Of a stretch of 64,000 nt of DNA, positions 8,505-18,042 are shown piece after piece. A program made the translations under genes and the position numbers. The notes beneath the pieces are model-generated. The model did not search any database and was not told the origin of the DNA. It saw only the letters and a program-made list of their open reading frames with translations. How positions within the stretch are numbered: the stretch's first letter is position 1; each line of letters begins with the position of its first letter. The stretch comes from Chitinophagaceae bacterium (GTDB taxonomy: Bacteria; Bacteroidota; Bacteroidia; Chitinophagales; Chitinophagaceae), in NCBI GenBank assembly GCA_025934485.1, contig JAICXX010000006.1:17972-81971 (forward strand), written 5' to 3'.

Positions 8505-9539
8505 ATGTGTACCATTGCCCATATCACTTTACCGGAATTCCCGCTGCTGCTGGCGCCCATGGAAGACGTCAGCGATCCACCTTTCAGGGGTGTTTGCCGG
8601 ACCTATGGGGCTGATCTGACCTACACCGAGTTCATCTCCAGCGAGAGTCTTGTCCGTGGGGCGATGCGGAGCCGGCGGAAGCTGGACATCTTCGAACGGG
8701 AGCGGCCCGTGGGCATCCAGCTGTATGGCGGGGATGAGGACAGCCTGGCGGAGGCGGCAGCCATTGTCGATGCCACCGATCCCGATCTGCTGGACATCAA
8801 TTTCGGTTGTCCGGTAAAGGGCATCGTAGGGCGGGGTGCGGGTGCAGGGGTGCTGCGTGATCCGGATCGGATGGTCCGGCTGACGACGGCCTGTGTCCGG
8901 GCTACCCGGCTTCCGGTGACGGTAAAGACACGGCTGGGTTGGGATGACCAGTCGAAGAACATCGTGGAGGTCGCGGAGCGGCTACAGGATGCCGGTATCC
9001 GGGCACTCGCGATCCATGGCCGTACGCGTTGTCAGCTGTACAAGGGGGAGGCGGACTGGGCGTTGATCGGCGCGGTGAAGAACAACCCGCGGATGCACAT
9101 TCCCATCTTTGGTAACGGGGATATCGACAGTCCGCAAAAAGCGCTCGAGTACCGGAACCGGTATGGTGTCGACTGCATCATGATCGGCCGGGCAGCGATC
9201 GGCTATCCCTGGATCTTCCGCGAGATCCGTGGGTATATCGATACGGGACGTCTGATCCCGCCGCCTTCGGCGGCGGAGCGGGTGGCCGTTTGCCGGCAGC
9301 ATCTGCAGGCTGCGCTGGAGTGGAATGGCCCGATGCAGGGGTTGTATGAGATGCGCGGCCGCTATGGCCGGTATTTGCGCGGCCTGCCGGATATTGCCGG
9401 CTTTCTACAGCGGCTGGTGCGGTTCGCGGATGCGGCGGCGGTGCTGGAGGTGCTGGCCGAGATCGAAGAGCGCTATGGCGATCTGGTCACCGAAACGACC
9501 GCGGAGCTGGAGAATTATCATACGCATTGTACCCTGTAA
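8505..9539 (+). CDS. dusB: tRNA-dihydrouridine synthase
   Basis: A 344-residue FMN enzyme that reduces uridine to dihydrouridine in the D-loop of tRNA using NAD(P)H. Family motifs appear in order: APMEDVSDPPFRGVCRTYGADLTYTEF near the N-terminus, LDINFGCPVKGIVGRGAGAGVLRD containing the catalytic Cys, TVKTRLGWD, AIHGRTRCQLYKGEADW, GNGDIDSP and IMIGRAAIGYPWIF for flavin phosphate binding. The C-terminal helical domain (MRGRYGRYLRGLPDI) binds tRNA. DusB is the usual Dus type in this phylum; the exact subfamily (DusB or another) is inferred. It is expressed alone from its own promoter. Confidence 0.93.
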   Translation: MCTIAHITLPEFPLLLAPMEDVSDPPFRGVCRTYGADLTYTEFISSESLVRGAMRSRRKLDIFERERPVGIQLYGGDEDSLAEAAAIVDATDPDLLDINFGCPVKGIVGRGAGAGVLRDPDRMVRLTTACVRATRLPVTVKTRLGWDDQSKNIVEVAERLQDAGIRALAIHGRTRCQLYKGEADWALIGAVKNNPRMHIPIFGNGDIDSPQKALEYRNRYGVDCIMIGRAAIGYPWIFREIRGYIDTGRLIPPPSAAERVAVCRQHLQAALEWNGPMQGLYEMRGRYGRYLRGLPDIAGFLQRLVRFADAAAVLEVLAEIEERYGDLVTETTAELENYHTHCTL

Positions 9540-9547
9540 GCTTTAAC

Positions 9548-9572
9548 TTTGGGCACCCCAAATTTGGGCACC
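9548..9572. repeat. TTTGGGCACC direct repeat before GH30 gene
   Basis: TTTGGGCACC occurs at 9548-9557 and again at 9563-9572. The first copy plus following bases (TTTGGGCACCCCAAA) is itself a near-perfect palindrome. It lies 15-40 bases before the GH30 start and overlaps a -7 box TAACTTTG (9544-9551), so it is a good candidate operator for the two GH30 genes. Confidence 0.45.
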
Positions 9573-9586
9573 ATTCAATACTGTAT

Positions 9587-11011
9587 ATGTTACGAAAATC
9601 AACCCTGCTCGTGGCGGCGGCCTTTTGTGGTTTGACCGGCTTCGCGCAGAAGACCGTTACGGTCTACACGACTGCTGCCAACACCGACTTACGATTATCC
9701 GCGAGCGGGACCCTGAACTTCTCTCCCGGCCGTCAGCCGCTCGAGACCGAGCCGTTCGTCCTTGTGGACCCTTCGGCTTCATTCCAGCCGTTCCTGGGTA
9801 TCGGCGGCGCGCTTACCGATGCCGCGGCCGAGACCTTTGCCAAATTATCTCCCGCCAAACAACAGGAGCTGCTCACCGCCTACTACGATACGGCTCGCGG
9901 TATCGGGTACACGCTGGCGAGGACTCATATCATGTGCTGCGACTTCTCCAGCGGCAGTTATAGCTATGTCACCGACAACGATGTCACCCTCAAAAGCTTC
10001 AGTGTCGTGCACGACGAAAAGTACCGTATCCCGCTGATCAAGGCGGCGTTCAAAGCGGCCGGCGGCCGGTTGAAGCTCTATGTTACGCCCTGGAGTCCGC
10101 CCGGCTGGATGAAGGATAACAAAAGTGTCACCGGCGGCGGCAAGCTCAAACCCGAATACGCGCAGGCCTGGGCGAATTTCTATGTCAAGTTCATCAAGAC
10201 CTACGAAGCCATGGGCATGCCCATCTGGGGTCTTTCTGTACAGAACGAGCCAATGGCCAAACAAAAATGGGAGTCATGTATCTACACCGCGGAAGACGAG
10301 CGCAACTTCATTCGCGACTATCTCGGACCTACGCTGGCCAAGGCCGGCATGGGCGGCAAGAAGCTAATCGCCTGGGACCATAATCGTGATCTTATCTATC
10401 AACGGGCCAGCACGATCCTGGAGGACCCGGCGGCCGCCAAATACGTCTGGGGCATCGGGTTCCACTGGTATGAGACCTGGACGGGCGGGCCGATGCTGTT
10501 CGACAATGTCCGGCTGACGCACGAGGCGTTCCCGGGCAAGGCCCTGCTTTTCACGGAAGGATGCAAGGAAAAGTTCTCCTTCGACAGCCTGCAGGCCTGG
10601 TCGCTCGGGGAGCGGTATGGCTATTCGATGATCAACGACTTCAACAGCGGGGCTACCGGCTGGACGGACTGGAATATTTTGCTGGACGAGAACGGCGGTC
10701 CGAACCACGTAGGCAACTTCTGTTTTGCGCCGGTGCATTGCGATACCCGCAATGGTGAGCTGATCTATACCAACGCGTTTTACTATATCGGCGCGTTCTC
10801 CAAATTCGTCCGGCCCGGTGCGCATCGGATCGCGGTTTCAGCGAACAGGGCCGGGTTGCAAGGTACCGGGTTCATGAACAAAGACGGCAGCATCGTTGTC
10901 ATAGTCATGAACACTACGGATCAGCCGATTGCCTATCATTTGATCCTCAAAGGACAGGAGACGGATACGCAGAGTTTACCGCATTCGATCGCTACATTAA
11001 TTATCAAATAG
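9587..11011 (+). CDS. GH30 family glycoside hydrolase (glucosylceramidase-like), first of pair
   Basis: A 474-residue secreted enzyme. The track start at 9527 lies inside dus; the ATG at 9587 begins a clean signal peptide (MLRKSTLLVAAAFCGLTGFAQ). The GH30 TIM barrel shows FLGIGGALTDAAAETFAKL, YVTPWSPPGWMKDN, SVQNEPMAKQKWESC with the acid/base Glu (about residue 220), GFHWYETW, and LLFTEGCKE with the nucleophile Glu (about 324). The C-terminal beta-domain ends the protein. Members of this subfamily act on beta-glucosides or beta-1,6-glucans. The stop codon abuts the ATG of a second GH30 gene, so the two are translated from one mRNA. Substrate is not determinable. Confidence 0.93.
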   Translation: MLRKSTLLVAAAFCGLTGFAQKTVTVYTTAANTDLRLSASGTLNFSPGRQPLETEPFVLVDPSASFQPFLGIGGALTDAAAETFAKLSPAKQQELLTAYYDTARGIGYTLARTHIMCCDFSSGSYSYVTDNDVTLKSFSVVHDEKYRIPLIKAAFKAAGGRLKLYVTPWSPPGWMKDNKSVTGGGKLKPEYAQAWANFYVKFIKTYEAMGMPIWGLSVQNEPMAKQKWESCIYTAEDERNFIRDYLGPTLAKAGMGGKKLIAWDHNRDLIYQRASTILEDPAAAKYVWGIGFHWYETWTGGPMLFDNVRLTHEAFPGKALLFTEGCKEKFSFDSLQAWSLGERYGYSMINDFNSGATGWTDWNILLDENGGPNHVGNFCFAPVHCDTRNGELIYTNAFYYIGAFSKFVRPGAHRIAVSANRAGLQGTGFMNKDGSIVVIVMNTTDQPIAYHLILKGQETDTQSLPHSIATLIIK

Positions 11012-12433
11012 ATGAGATTTGTTTACTGGACTATCTTTGCAGCGGTGTTTTGCTGCGCCGCGTATAGTCCTGCCCGCGCGCAGAAGGAGAAGGACATTGT
11101 TACGTTTTGGCTGACCGACCCGGCTCATGGTGTTCTTTTTCAGCAACAGCCGGCGCAGACCTTTTCCAAAGAGAATGCCTTTCCACAGGACCCGGTGATC
11201 TCGATCGATGAGAAAAAGAAATACCAGCATATCGATGGATTCGGCTGGTGTCTCACCGGCGGCAGCGCGCAGGCCCTGATGAAGATGAGCCCGGCTGCAC
11301 GTACGGCCCTGCTGCAACAGCTTTTCACGGCCGACGGTGATCATCTCGGATCGAGCTATCTGCGGGTTACCATCGGCGCCTCCGATCTCAATGAGCATGT
11401 GTTCTCGTACGACGATCTGCCCGCGGGGCAAACCGATACCGCGCTGGCGCGTTTCGATCTGGGACCGGATAAGAAGGATGTGATACCGGTGTTGCAGGAG
11501 ATCGTAGGGCTCAATCCGACGATCAAGATCCTGGCTACGCCCTGGAGTGCGCCCGTATGGATGAAAGACAACCACGATACCCGCGGCGGCAGTTTGCTCC
11601 CCCAATACTATGGGGTCTATGCGCGGTATTTTGTGAAATACATTCTGGCGATGCAGCAGGAAGGGATCCGCATCGATGCCGTGACGCCGCAGAACGAGCC
11701 GTTGCATCCCGGCAATAACCCGAGCATGTATATGCCCGCGGCCGCCGAAGCGGCCTTCGTCAAACAGCTCGGCCCTGCCATCAAGCAGGAGCTGCTGGAT
11801 ACCAAGATCATCGTCTACGACCACAACTGCGACCGGCCGGATTATCCGATCTCTATCCTCAAGGACCCGGAGGCCAATCAATATGTCGATGGATCGGCGT
11901 TCCACCTCTATGCCGGCCCCATCGATACGCTTAGCAGTGTACACGATTCATTCCCCGATAAGAATATCTATTTCACGGAGCAATGGGTGGGAGCCCCCGG
12001 CGATATGCTGCGGGATGTCGACGAGCATGTGCGGAAGCTCATCGTTGGCGCGACGCGCAACTGGTCCCGGACCGTCATCGAATGGAACCTGGCCTCGGAC
12101 CCGCATTATGAACCGCATACGGACCGTGGCGGCTGCGATCGCTGTCTGGGCGCGCTGACCATCGACGGCGATTCGGTTAAGCGCAATCCGGCCTATTATA
12201 TCGTTGCTCACGCCTCGAAATACGTGATACCCGAATCATCGCGGATCGCTTCCAACTCCGACGACCAGCTGCCCAATGTCGCGTTTCAGACGCCGCGGGG
12301 CCGCGGAGTGCTCATCGTGCTGAACAACACGGATGCGCCCAGGGGCTTTACCATAGAATTCCATGGCCGGCGCCTCCATGAGACGCTCAATGCCGGGGCC
12401 GTCGCGACGTTCGACTTCAGTATCAATTTATAG
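11012..12433 (+). CDS. GH30 family glycoside hydrolase, second of pair
   Basis: A 473-residue secreted enzyme (signal MRFVYWTIFAAVFCCAAYSPARAQ). Motifs match its neighbour: IDGFGWCLTGGSAQALMKM, ATPWSAPVWMKDNHDTRGG, VTPQNEPLHPGNNPSMYMP with the acid/base Glu (about 228), and IYFTEQWVGAPGD with the nucleophile Glu (about 321). Both catalytic Glu are intact. The ATG directly follows the TAG of the first GH30 gene without a spacer, which implies translational coupling. The two proteins are clearly different in sequence, so they probably split a task on related linkages instead of being redundant recent copies. The convergent DUF885 gene ends 43 bases downstream. Confidence 0.93.
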   Translation: MRFVYWTIFAAVFCCAAYSPARAQKEKDIVTFWLTDPAHGVLFQQQPAQTFSKENAFPQDPVISIDEKKKYQHIDGFGWCLTGGSAQALMKMSPAARTALLQQLFTADGDHLGSSYLRVTIGASDLNEHVFSYDDLPAGQTDTALARFDLGPDKKDVIPVLQEIVGLNPTIKILATPWSAPVWMKDNHDTRGGSLLPQYYGVYARYFVKYILAMQQEGIRIDAVTPQNEPLHPGNNPSMYMPAAAEAAFVKQLGPAIKQELLDTKIIVYDHNCDRPDYPISILKDPEANQYVDGSAFHLYAGPIDTLSSVHDSFPDKNIYFTEQWVGAPGDMLRDVDEHVRKLIVGATRNWSRTVIEWNLASDPHYEPHTDRGGCDRCLGALTIDGDSVKRNPAYYIVAHASKYVIPESSRIASNSDDQLPNVAFQTPRGRGVLIVLNNTDAPRGFTIEFHGRRLHETLNAGAVATFDFSINL

Positions 12434-12476
12434 ACGAGCGGCGGCCTCACCTCCGGGCGGCAGCCTCCGGCTTGCC

Positions 12477-14255
12477 CTAGGGCAGTGTCATCCCGTCGTA
12501 GAACCGCCATTTCGTGGTATAGTCTTTATCCAGCGGCAGGTGAAGCAGGATGGCCCGGATCATTTCGACGGGCATGGCATTCAGCTGCAGAATGGAGTCA
12601 TGGTATTGTTTATAGGTCATCTTCCCGCTGTCCACCAACTCTTTCTTTAACGCATAGAACTGGCGGCCGCCGGTGAGATAGGCTAACTGGTACAGGGGAG
12701 GGTAGTGGTCGGCAAAGGACCGGCGGACCTCGCCCGCCGCATTGGCCCGCTCGTGACCGACGCGGTCCACCAGGAAATCGATACATTGTTCAGGTGTCCA
12801 TTTGCCCAGATGATAATTGAGCGAAAAGATGATCCGGGCGCACCGGTGCATGTGCCAGAACAGCATCCCGACGCGGTCTTCGGGTGTCTGTGGGAATTTG
12901 AGGTCCCATAGCAGCAGTTCCCAGTAAAGCGACCAGCCTTCGGTCCAGAAGCCGGAGCCGAAATCCCGATAGGTGCGATGACGGGTGTTCATGAAGGCCT
13001 GCAGGTTGTGACCCGCAATGAGCTCATGGTGCACCGTGGCGCGGGACAGATAGGGGTTGTTGCCGCGCATGCTCATGAGCTTGTCGTCCTCTTCCATGGT
13101 ATTGGTGGGGTAGGAGATGCTGATCTCGTTGCCGCCGGTAAAGAAAGGGTTGACGAGCTGCCGTTCGGGCGTCATCATGATCATGCCCCAGGTCTCTTCC
13201 GCCAGGGGCGGGATGGTCACGAGGTCGTGTTTTTTAAGAAAGTCCACGGATTCGTTAAACAACCGCAAGATCATTTCCGGTTGCTCGCCGGGAGGAACAT
13301 AGGCATTCTTTACCTTCTCCAGCGCCGCTTTCCAATTATCGCCGAAACCCATGTCGCGCGAGGCTTTCAGCATCTCTTTGTCGCACCAGGCAAATTCTTT
13401 GTTCGCGATATCGATAAGCTCTTCGGGGCTGTAGGGAATCATTTCGTAATTCAGTTGGCGGATCAGCTCGGCGCGGCCCACGGGATGGCCCACGATACCG
13501 CTTTTGTCGTTTGCCGCGAATCGGAGGTTCTTGTCCTTGAATTGCGCGGCATAGAGCGTTAGCGCACTGTCCAGCTCTTTATAGGTCTTCGGCATCCACC
13601 ACGTGAAAAGCGGATCATAGCCATTGTAGAAGTCGTAGACATCGGTTATTGCTCTTCTGAGATCGGCAATCACCAAGCCTGCCTCGTACAGGGCGTCCAT
13701 ATCCATGCTGGAGTCGGTCTTGAGCTTTTCCCTGAACTTCGCGATCGTCCTTGTGGCATCGAACCAGTTCTTCGCCAGCGCCTCGGAGTTGAGCACGTGT
13801 CCGCGACGCCGTAGCTTCTCCGTGGCATAGATGCTGTCGGCAAAAGGGAACCAGTGGCTGATCTTGCTATATTGCTTTTGCTCTTCGGCGGAAGCCCGCA
13901 GCTTTTCTTTGAGATCGCGTTTGAAGAGGATGTAGTCGACCTTGCATTCCTGCGGCAGGGAGTTGAAATCGAGGGCCTCCGTTTTGCCCAAATATTCTTG
14001 ATAAAGCGAGTCGAAACGGGCGCGGATAGTAGGGGCTGCTCCTTCGATGCCGCCATAGCCCTGATAGCGGCTGCCATAAAAGGTGCTCGTGTAAAAACGC
14101 GTCAAGGCACGCCAATCGGCCTCGTAATTCTGCATCAGGCTGGGCATCTCCTGGCAGGGAACATAGGAATCGGGCGAGATCTGGGCATGACCAGTGGTCG
14201 CAGTAAGCACGATGCAGGCCATCAGTGAGGCGGCGATGTTCAGGAGTTTTCTCAT
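12477..14255 (-). CDS. DUF885 family secreted zinc-peptidase-like protein
   Basis: A 592-residue protein with signal peptide (MRKLLNIAASLMACIVLTATTGHAQ). The helical body carries VHHELIAGHNLQAFM, matching the DUF885 HExxxGH core, and FWTEGWSLYWELLLW, which supplies the downstream Glu. These match metal-binding peptidase folds, so a zinc-dependent hydrolase is expected; substrates of the family are poorly known. The length is usual for DUF885. It is convergent with the GH30 pair, and follows the GH127 gene on the same strand by 20 bases, so it may be cotranscribed with that enzyme. Confidence 0.85.
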   Translation of the reverse strand: MRKLLNIAASLMACIVLTATTGHAQISPDSYVPCQEMPSLMQNYEADWRALTRFYTSTFYGSRYQGYGGIEGAAPTIRARFDSLYQEYLGKTEALDFNSLPQECKVDYILFKRDLKEKLRASAEEQKQYSKISHWFPFADSIYATEKLRRRGHVLNSEALAKNWFDATRTIAKFREKLKTDSSMDMDALYEAGLVIADLRRAITDVYDFYNGYDPLFTWWMPKTYKELDSALTLYAAQFKDKNLRFAANDKSGIVGHPVGRAELIRQLNYEMIPYSPEELIDIANKEFAWCDKEMLKASRDMGFGDNWKAALEKVKNAYVPPGEQPEMILRLFNESVDFLKKHDLVTIPPLAEETWGMIMMTPERQLVNPFFTGGNEISISYPTNTMEEDDKLMSMRGNNPYLSRATVHHELIAGHNLQAFMNTRHRTYRDFGSGFWTEGWSLYWELLLWDLKFPQTPEDRVGMLFWHMHRCARIIFSLNYHLGKWTPEQCIDFLVDRVGHERANAAGEVRRSFADHYPPLYQLAYLTGGRQFYALKKELVDSGKMTYKQYHDSILQLNAMPVEMIRAILLHLPLDKDYTTKWRFYDGMTLP

Positions 14256-14275
14256 AAGCTTTGGTGATTAGAGGA

Positions 14276-17017
14276 TTAAGGTAAATCTTTTATCCACACG
14301 GTGGATACGGGTGGTGGCGGCGGCGTATGATTCGATTCGTCCGGTGAGGCCGTCACGGGCAGGCGGTTTAGCCGGGCATAGTTAGGCACAGCCACGAGCG
14401 GGCTGCCGTCGGCCCATGTGCCTTTTATCGCCATAATGCCGTGTAGAAAATTGCCTTCCCATTCCAGGTGGAGGGGGCCATTGCCGATGGTCTTGTCGAT
14501 ATCGCCGTTATCCGCCTTCTCGACATTGTAAAGCAGCGGACCATAACGCAAGGCGACACGACCGCGATCGGCTTCGATCTTTTCGCTGGCCTTTACCCGC
14601 TGGATCGTCATGGGCAGCTCGAAGTCGACCCTGTCGCCTTTTTTCCAGGTCCGGCGAATGACGGCATAGCCGCGCCGGATCTCCGGTGTCAGCGGCTGGC
14701 CGTTTACCGTGAGCGATTTGAGGCCGTTGATAGTAGTATCAGGGATATAGAGCTCGCTGGTGGTACGATTGGGAACGCGGATGTACAAGGTAAAGGTTTT
14801 GGTTTCCCTGGGGTTTACCATGAGGGCCACCTTTCCGCTCCAGGGATAGTCGGTCTTTTGGGTCATTTCGACGTCGGTGCCTGCTACCTTTTCGATCTTC
14901 ATCGTACTGCCGATAAAGAGGTTGACATAAAGACCGTCATCGCCACGGACATAGGTCCAAGTAGGCATCATCAGCAGCGTGCGGGGGATATTGCCTACGC
15001 AGCAGGGACACACATGCCAGGCGTAGCGGGGCTGCGATGTCGTGAGGGCATTGGTGTACAGGAAGTCCTTGCCGTCGAGGGAAAGCGAACCCAATAACGC
15101 GTTGTACAGCGTCTCTTCGTAGAGATCGGCGTAGCGGGCGTCGTGGTAGGCGAGATTCATCTTGTATTCGAAGAAGATCAGGCCGCAGCTGGAACAGGAT
15201 TCACAATAGGCATTGTTACGCAGCGAATAGTCGGGGCCGAATCCTTCGGAGGTCTCGCCGCTGCCGATGCCGCCGGTGATGTAATACTTTCGGTTGACCA
15301 TATCGTCCCACAGCGAGAGCACGGCGCTCTGGTAGTCTACGTCGCCGGTTTCCGCGGCTACGTCCGCCATGCCCGAATAGGTGTAGGTAGCGCGTACGGC
15401 GTGTCCCACGGCCTCGTATTGTTCCTGTACCGGCACCCGGCTTTGATCATAATCGCTGCCGCCGTGGCGGTTGTCGAGCAGGAACTTGGCCAGCCGGATA
15501 TAGGCATCGCCGTGTCCCTGGCCTTCCATGTCGTTGACGAAACGCCCGAACCGAACGAGGGCCTGTTCCATCTCCTGGTGGCCGTCGAACCAGGCGATCT
15601 TGCCGGGGCCGATGTTGGCGACCCAGCAGTCGGCCAATTTCTTGGCGGCATTGTAGAGGCGCTTGTCGTGCCCTTCGGTGAGGGTGTAATCATTGATAGC
15701 AGATTCAATAAAATATCCAGCCGTGTAGCCTTCGTGGTTGCCACGGGATTCCGGCGACCAGCGGTGATGCCATCGACTCGTATCGCGCAACGTCCAGGCC
15801 GTTTGGAGATAGCCGTCGGGTTCCTGAGCCGCCAGAATGATCGGTATCCATCGTTCCAGTGTTGCTTTCATCTTCTCCTGCGCAGCAATGATCTCCTTGT
15901 CGCCTTTGGGGTCGACCATGAGGGCTTCGCACATGGCTTCCACCGTTTGGTGGACCCAGGCGTTGGAGAAGACATAGCCTTTGTGTTTGCCGTGTGGTTC
16001 GCCGCGCAGCGCTTTGCCGGCTTCGATAAAATTATCGAGCCCGCCCTGGCCGGTGGTGAGATCGGTGCGTTCGCACTGGGCGATGCAGTAGGGTATCCAG
16101 TTCACGATGATGGCCTTGGCGCGATCGTTCCAGAGCTTGCTGTCGATGCTATAGTGTTTGGTATAGACGACGTCGAGCCGTTTGGCCGGCGGTGGGTTGA
16201 CGACCTTCACCCGCACCTTGCCGCTGGTATGCAGCTCGCCCTGCCAGGCGGTGAACTGCAGGGTGTATACGCCGGGGGTTTTGAAGGCGGCTGTGGTGGT
16301 TGCGTTGCCGGCATCCGCGATCGTCACGCCGGGGCCACTGATGGCCGTCCATTGGGTGCGGGTGATGGGGTGAATGCTTTTGATACTTGCGCTGAGATAG
16401 GTCTTGCCATCGAGCATCACGTCGCGATCCGTGCCTGCGTCGACCACCGGCGCCACGGGTGCGCAGTGTTCCGATTCGGCGACGGTCCATTCCAGCAACG
16501 TCACGTCGTATCGATCGGAAGAATCCATTGTGATCCTGAGCCTGGTCGTGGTGATTTCGTCGAATGTCGTCGTATTGAAGGTTCGGTTGACGAGCCCGAG
16601 CCCCTGTGCGTTGCGTACCGGCTGGAATGTCTTCCCGTCCCAGTATTCGATCTGGTAACTTCCCGGCAGTTTGGCAGTATGTTCATAATCCCACCACAAT
16701 GTGGCGATCTGCCGGGTGGTGATGGGTTGCGGCCATTGATATTCTACCCAGGCCTTAGCCTGGCGATGTAGCGACCGGAACCAGCCATCACCCTCGCTGG
16801 CGGCGGTGTCACCATCGTTGAGGGTGGTGAGGGCCGCGCCGGGGCGGCCCGAGGTCGTGGCCCTGGCGACGATGGCCAGGTTAGCGGGTGTTGCCGCCTG
16901 TGCGGTCGACGGCGTTTGAGCCGCGCCGGACTGTTGTGCGGCGAGGGGCGTCCAGGCGATCAGTGTCAGGACGAAGCCCAATAACAGGAAACTTACGGAA
17001 AAACGGCGGTGCCTCAT
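14276..17017 (-). CDS. GH127-type beta-L-arabinofuranosidase-like protein with N-terminal discoidin-like and PKD-like modules
   Basis: A 913-residue protein from the ATG at 17017; the track start at 17092 adds 25 residues without signal character. The signal peptide (FSVSFLLLGFVLTLIAWTPLAAQ) is followed by an F5/8-type (discoidin-like) region at about 45-180 (VEYQWPQPITTRQIATLWWDYEH) and a PKD-like region (VDAGTDRDVMLDGKTYLSASIKS). The GH127 (DUF1680) domain fills the rest. The zinc and catalytic cysteines are visible as YCESCSSCG and HVCPCCVGN, matching the Glu/Cys/Cys/Cys set of Bifidobacterium HypBA1, whose CPCC nucleophile cysteine works on beta-L-arabinofuranosides. It is large because of the added binding modules. 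The real substrate is unproven. Confidence 0.9.
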   Translation of the reverse strand: MRHRRFSVSFLLLGFVLTLIAWTPLAAQQSGAAQTPSTAQAATPANLAIVARATTSGRPGAALTTLNDGDTAASEGDGWFRSLHRQAKAWVEYQWPQPITTRQIATLWWDYEHTAKLPGSYQIEYWDGKTFQPVRNAQGLGLVNRTFNTTTFDEITTTRLRITMDSSDRYDVTLLEWTVAESEHCAPVAPVVDAGTDRDVMLDGKTYLSASIKSIHPITRTQWTAISGPGVTIADAGNATTTAAFKTPGVYTLQFTAWQGELHTSGKVRVKVVNPPPAKRLDVVYTKHYSIDSKLWNDRAKAIIVNWIPYCIAQCERTDLTTGQGGLDNFIEAGKALRGEPHGKHKGYVFSNAWVHQTVEAMCEALMVDPKGDKEIIAAQEKMKATLERWIPIILAAQEPDGYLQTAWTLRDTSRWHHRWSPESRGNHEGYTAGYFIESAINDYTLTEGHDKRLYNAAKKLADCWVANIGPGKIAWFDGHQEMEQALVRFGRFVNDMEGQGHGDAYIRLAKFLLDNRHGGSDYDQSRVPVQEQYEAVGHAVRATYTYSGMADVAAETGDVDYQSAVLSLWDDMVNRKYYITGGIGSGETSEGFGPDYSLRNNAYCESCSSCGLIFFEYKMNLAYHDARYADLYEETLYNALLGSLSLDGKDFLYTNALTTSQPRYAWHVCPCCVGNIPRTLLMMPTWTYVRGDDGLYVNLFIGSTMKIEKVAGTDVEMTQKTDYPWSGKVALMVNPRETKTFTLYIRVPNRTTSELYIPDTTINGLKSLTVNGQPLTPEIRRGYAVIRRTWKKGDRVDFELPMTIQRVKASEKIEADRGRVALRYGPLLYNVEKADNGDIDKTIGNGPLHLEWEGNFLHGIMAIKGTWADGSPLVAVPNYARLNRLPVTASPDESNHTPPPPPVSTVWIKDLP

Positions 17018-17154
17018 ATGTGGTCGGCTTTTAGGCGCTAAATATAAGCGTTGCCGGGGTTTTCCGGTGACCATTATTTCACCGAAACCCACTGGTTTTT
17101 GACCTTTAAAGGATGACGTCTCGTGATCCAGGATGCGCGGCAGCTCGAATTAAC

Positions 17155-17162
17155 TATATTTG
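17155..17162 (+). promoter_or_regulatory. -7 box TATATTTG before ProC-like gene
   Basis: A perfect TAnnTTTG, 20 bases before the ATG at 17183. It also shows that the upstream track start at 17123 cannot be used if this is the promoter. Confidence 0.45.
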
Positions 17163-17182
17163 GCCCCATCAAAAAGCGTCTC

Positions 17183-17983
17183 ATGAAATTGGGGTTTATC
17201 GGCGTGGGTAATATTGCGGCGGCGCTCGTCGAAGGATTTTCGACGCCGGGAGCGAGCGGGCCGGGGGCGGTATCAGTGGCCGCGGAGCCAGGCGATCTCG
17301 AGCTTTTTCTCTCGCCGCGGAATGAAGCGCGGTCGAAGGCCCTGGCAGCGCGGTATCCGCGGGTCACGCGGCTGGAGAGCAACCAGGCCGTGCTGGACCG
17401 GAGCGAGATCGTGATCCTTAGTGTACGTCCGCCGGTGGCGACGGAGGTGCTGGGCGCGTTAAAATTTCGCGCGGATCATATCGTGGTCTCGCTGGTTGCC
17501 TTGCTGAAATACGCCGATCTCGCGACGCAGGCACGTCCCGCGATGGCCGTCAGCCGGGCGATCCCGATGCCCGCGGCGGCGAAACACAACTGTCCGATCG
17601 CGTTATACCGGCCGGCGCCCGTGGTGGAACAACTGTTCGCGCGGGTAGGCGAGCCGCTCGTGGTGGACGACGAACCACAGTTGCATGCTTTGTGGACGCT
17701 CACGGGGCTGATCACACCGTTCTATGATCTGCTGGGCGCACTGAGCGGATGGGCCATCGAACATGGCGTTGCACCACTCACCGCCAATGCCTACACCGCG
17801 CATCTTTTTCAATCGCTGGCGGCGCTGGCGCAGCTCGATCCCAAGGCAGGCTTTCCGGCATTCGCGCAGCATGCCGCCACGCCGGGCGGTCTCAATGAGC
17901 AGGCCGGCCGTGAGATCCGCAAAAGCGGCGCGCACCAGCTCTGGATCGAAGCCGCGGATCGGCTGTTACCAAGGTTTGGGTGA
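17183..17983 (+). CDS. Pyrroline-5-carboxylate reductase-like NAD(P)-binding protein
   Basis: A 266-residue protein starting MKLGFIGVGNIAAALVEGF, the Rossmann GxGxxxA fingerprint of ProC/F420-dependent oxidoreductases. It continues with RYPRVTRLESNQAVLDRSEIVILSVRP and AVSRAIPMPAAAKHNCPIALY, both characteristic of ProC-like enzymes. The C-terminal dimerisation part ends ATPGGLNEQAGREIRKSG, matching the SPGGT region of ProC. It could make proline from P5C, but several ProC-like paralogues are of unknown substrate and the residues TPGGLNEQ instead of SPGGTT leave doubt. Monocistronic, with its own promoter box. Confidence 0.8.
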   Translation: MKLGFIGVGNIAAALVEGFSTPGASGPGAVSVAAEPGDLELFLSPRNEARSKALAARYPRVTRLESNQAVLDRSEIVILSVRPPVATEVLGALKFRADHIVVSLVALLKYADLATQARPAMAVSRAIPMPAAAKHNCPIALYRPAPVVEQLFARVGEPLVVDDEPQLHALWTLTGLITPFYDLLGALSGWAIEHGVAPLTANAYTAHLFQSLAALAQLDPKAGFPAFAQHAATPGGLNEQAGREIRKSGAHQLWIEAADRLLPRFG

Positions 17984-18042
17984 GCGGCTGCCGGCTCATT
18001 CCGGTAAGGTCTGCGTAGCGAGTGAGCCGTGACACCGGCCGA

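Noticed and set aside
15143-16771. 542-residue plus-strand frame opposite GH127
   Set aside because: A long GC-driven antisense frame; the minus strand has the GH127 cysteine motifs.
17984-18042. GGCTCA/TGAGCC pairing between ProC-like and RND genes
   Set aside because: Possible weak bidirectional terminator, but no T-run on either side; evidence too thin to list.
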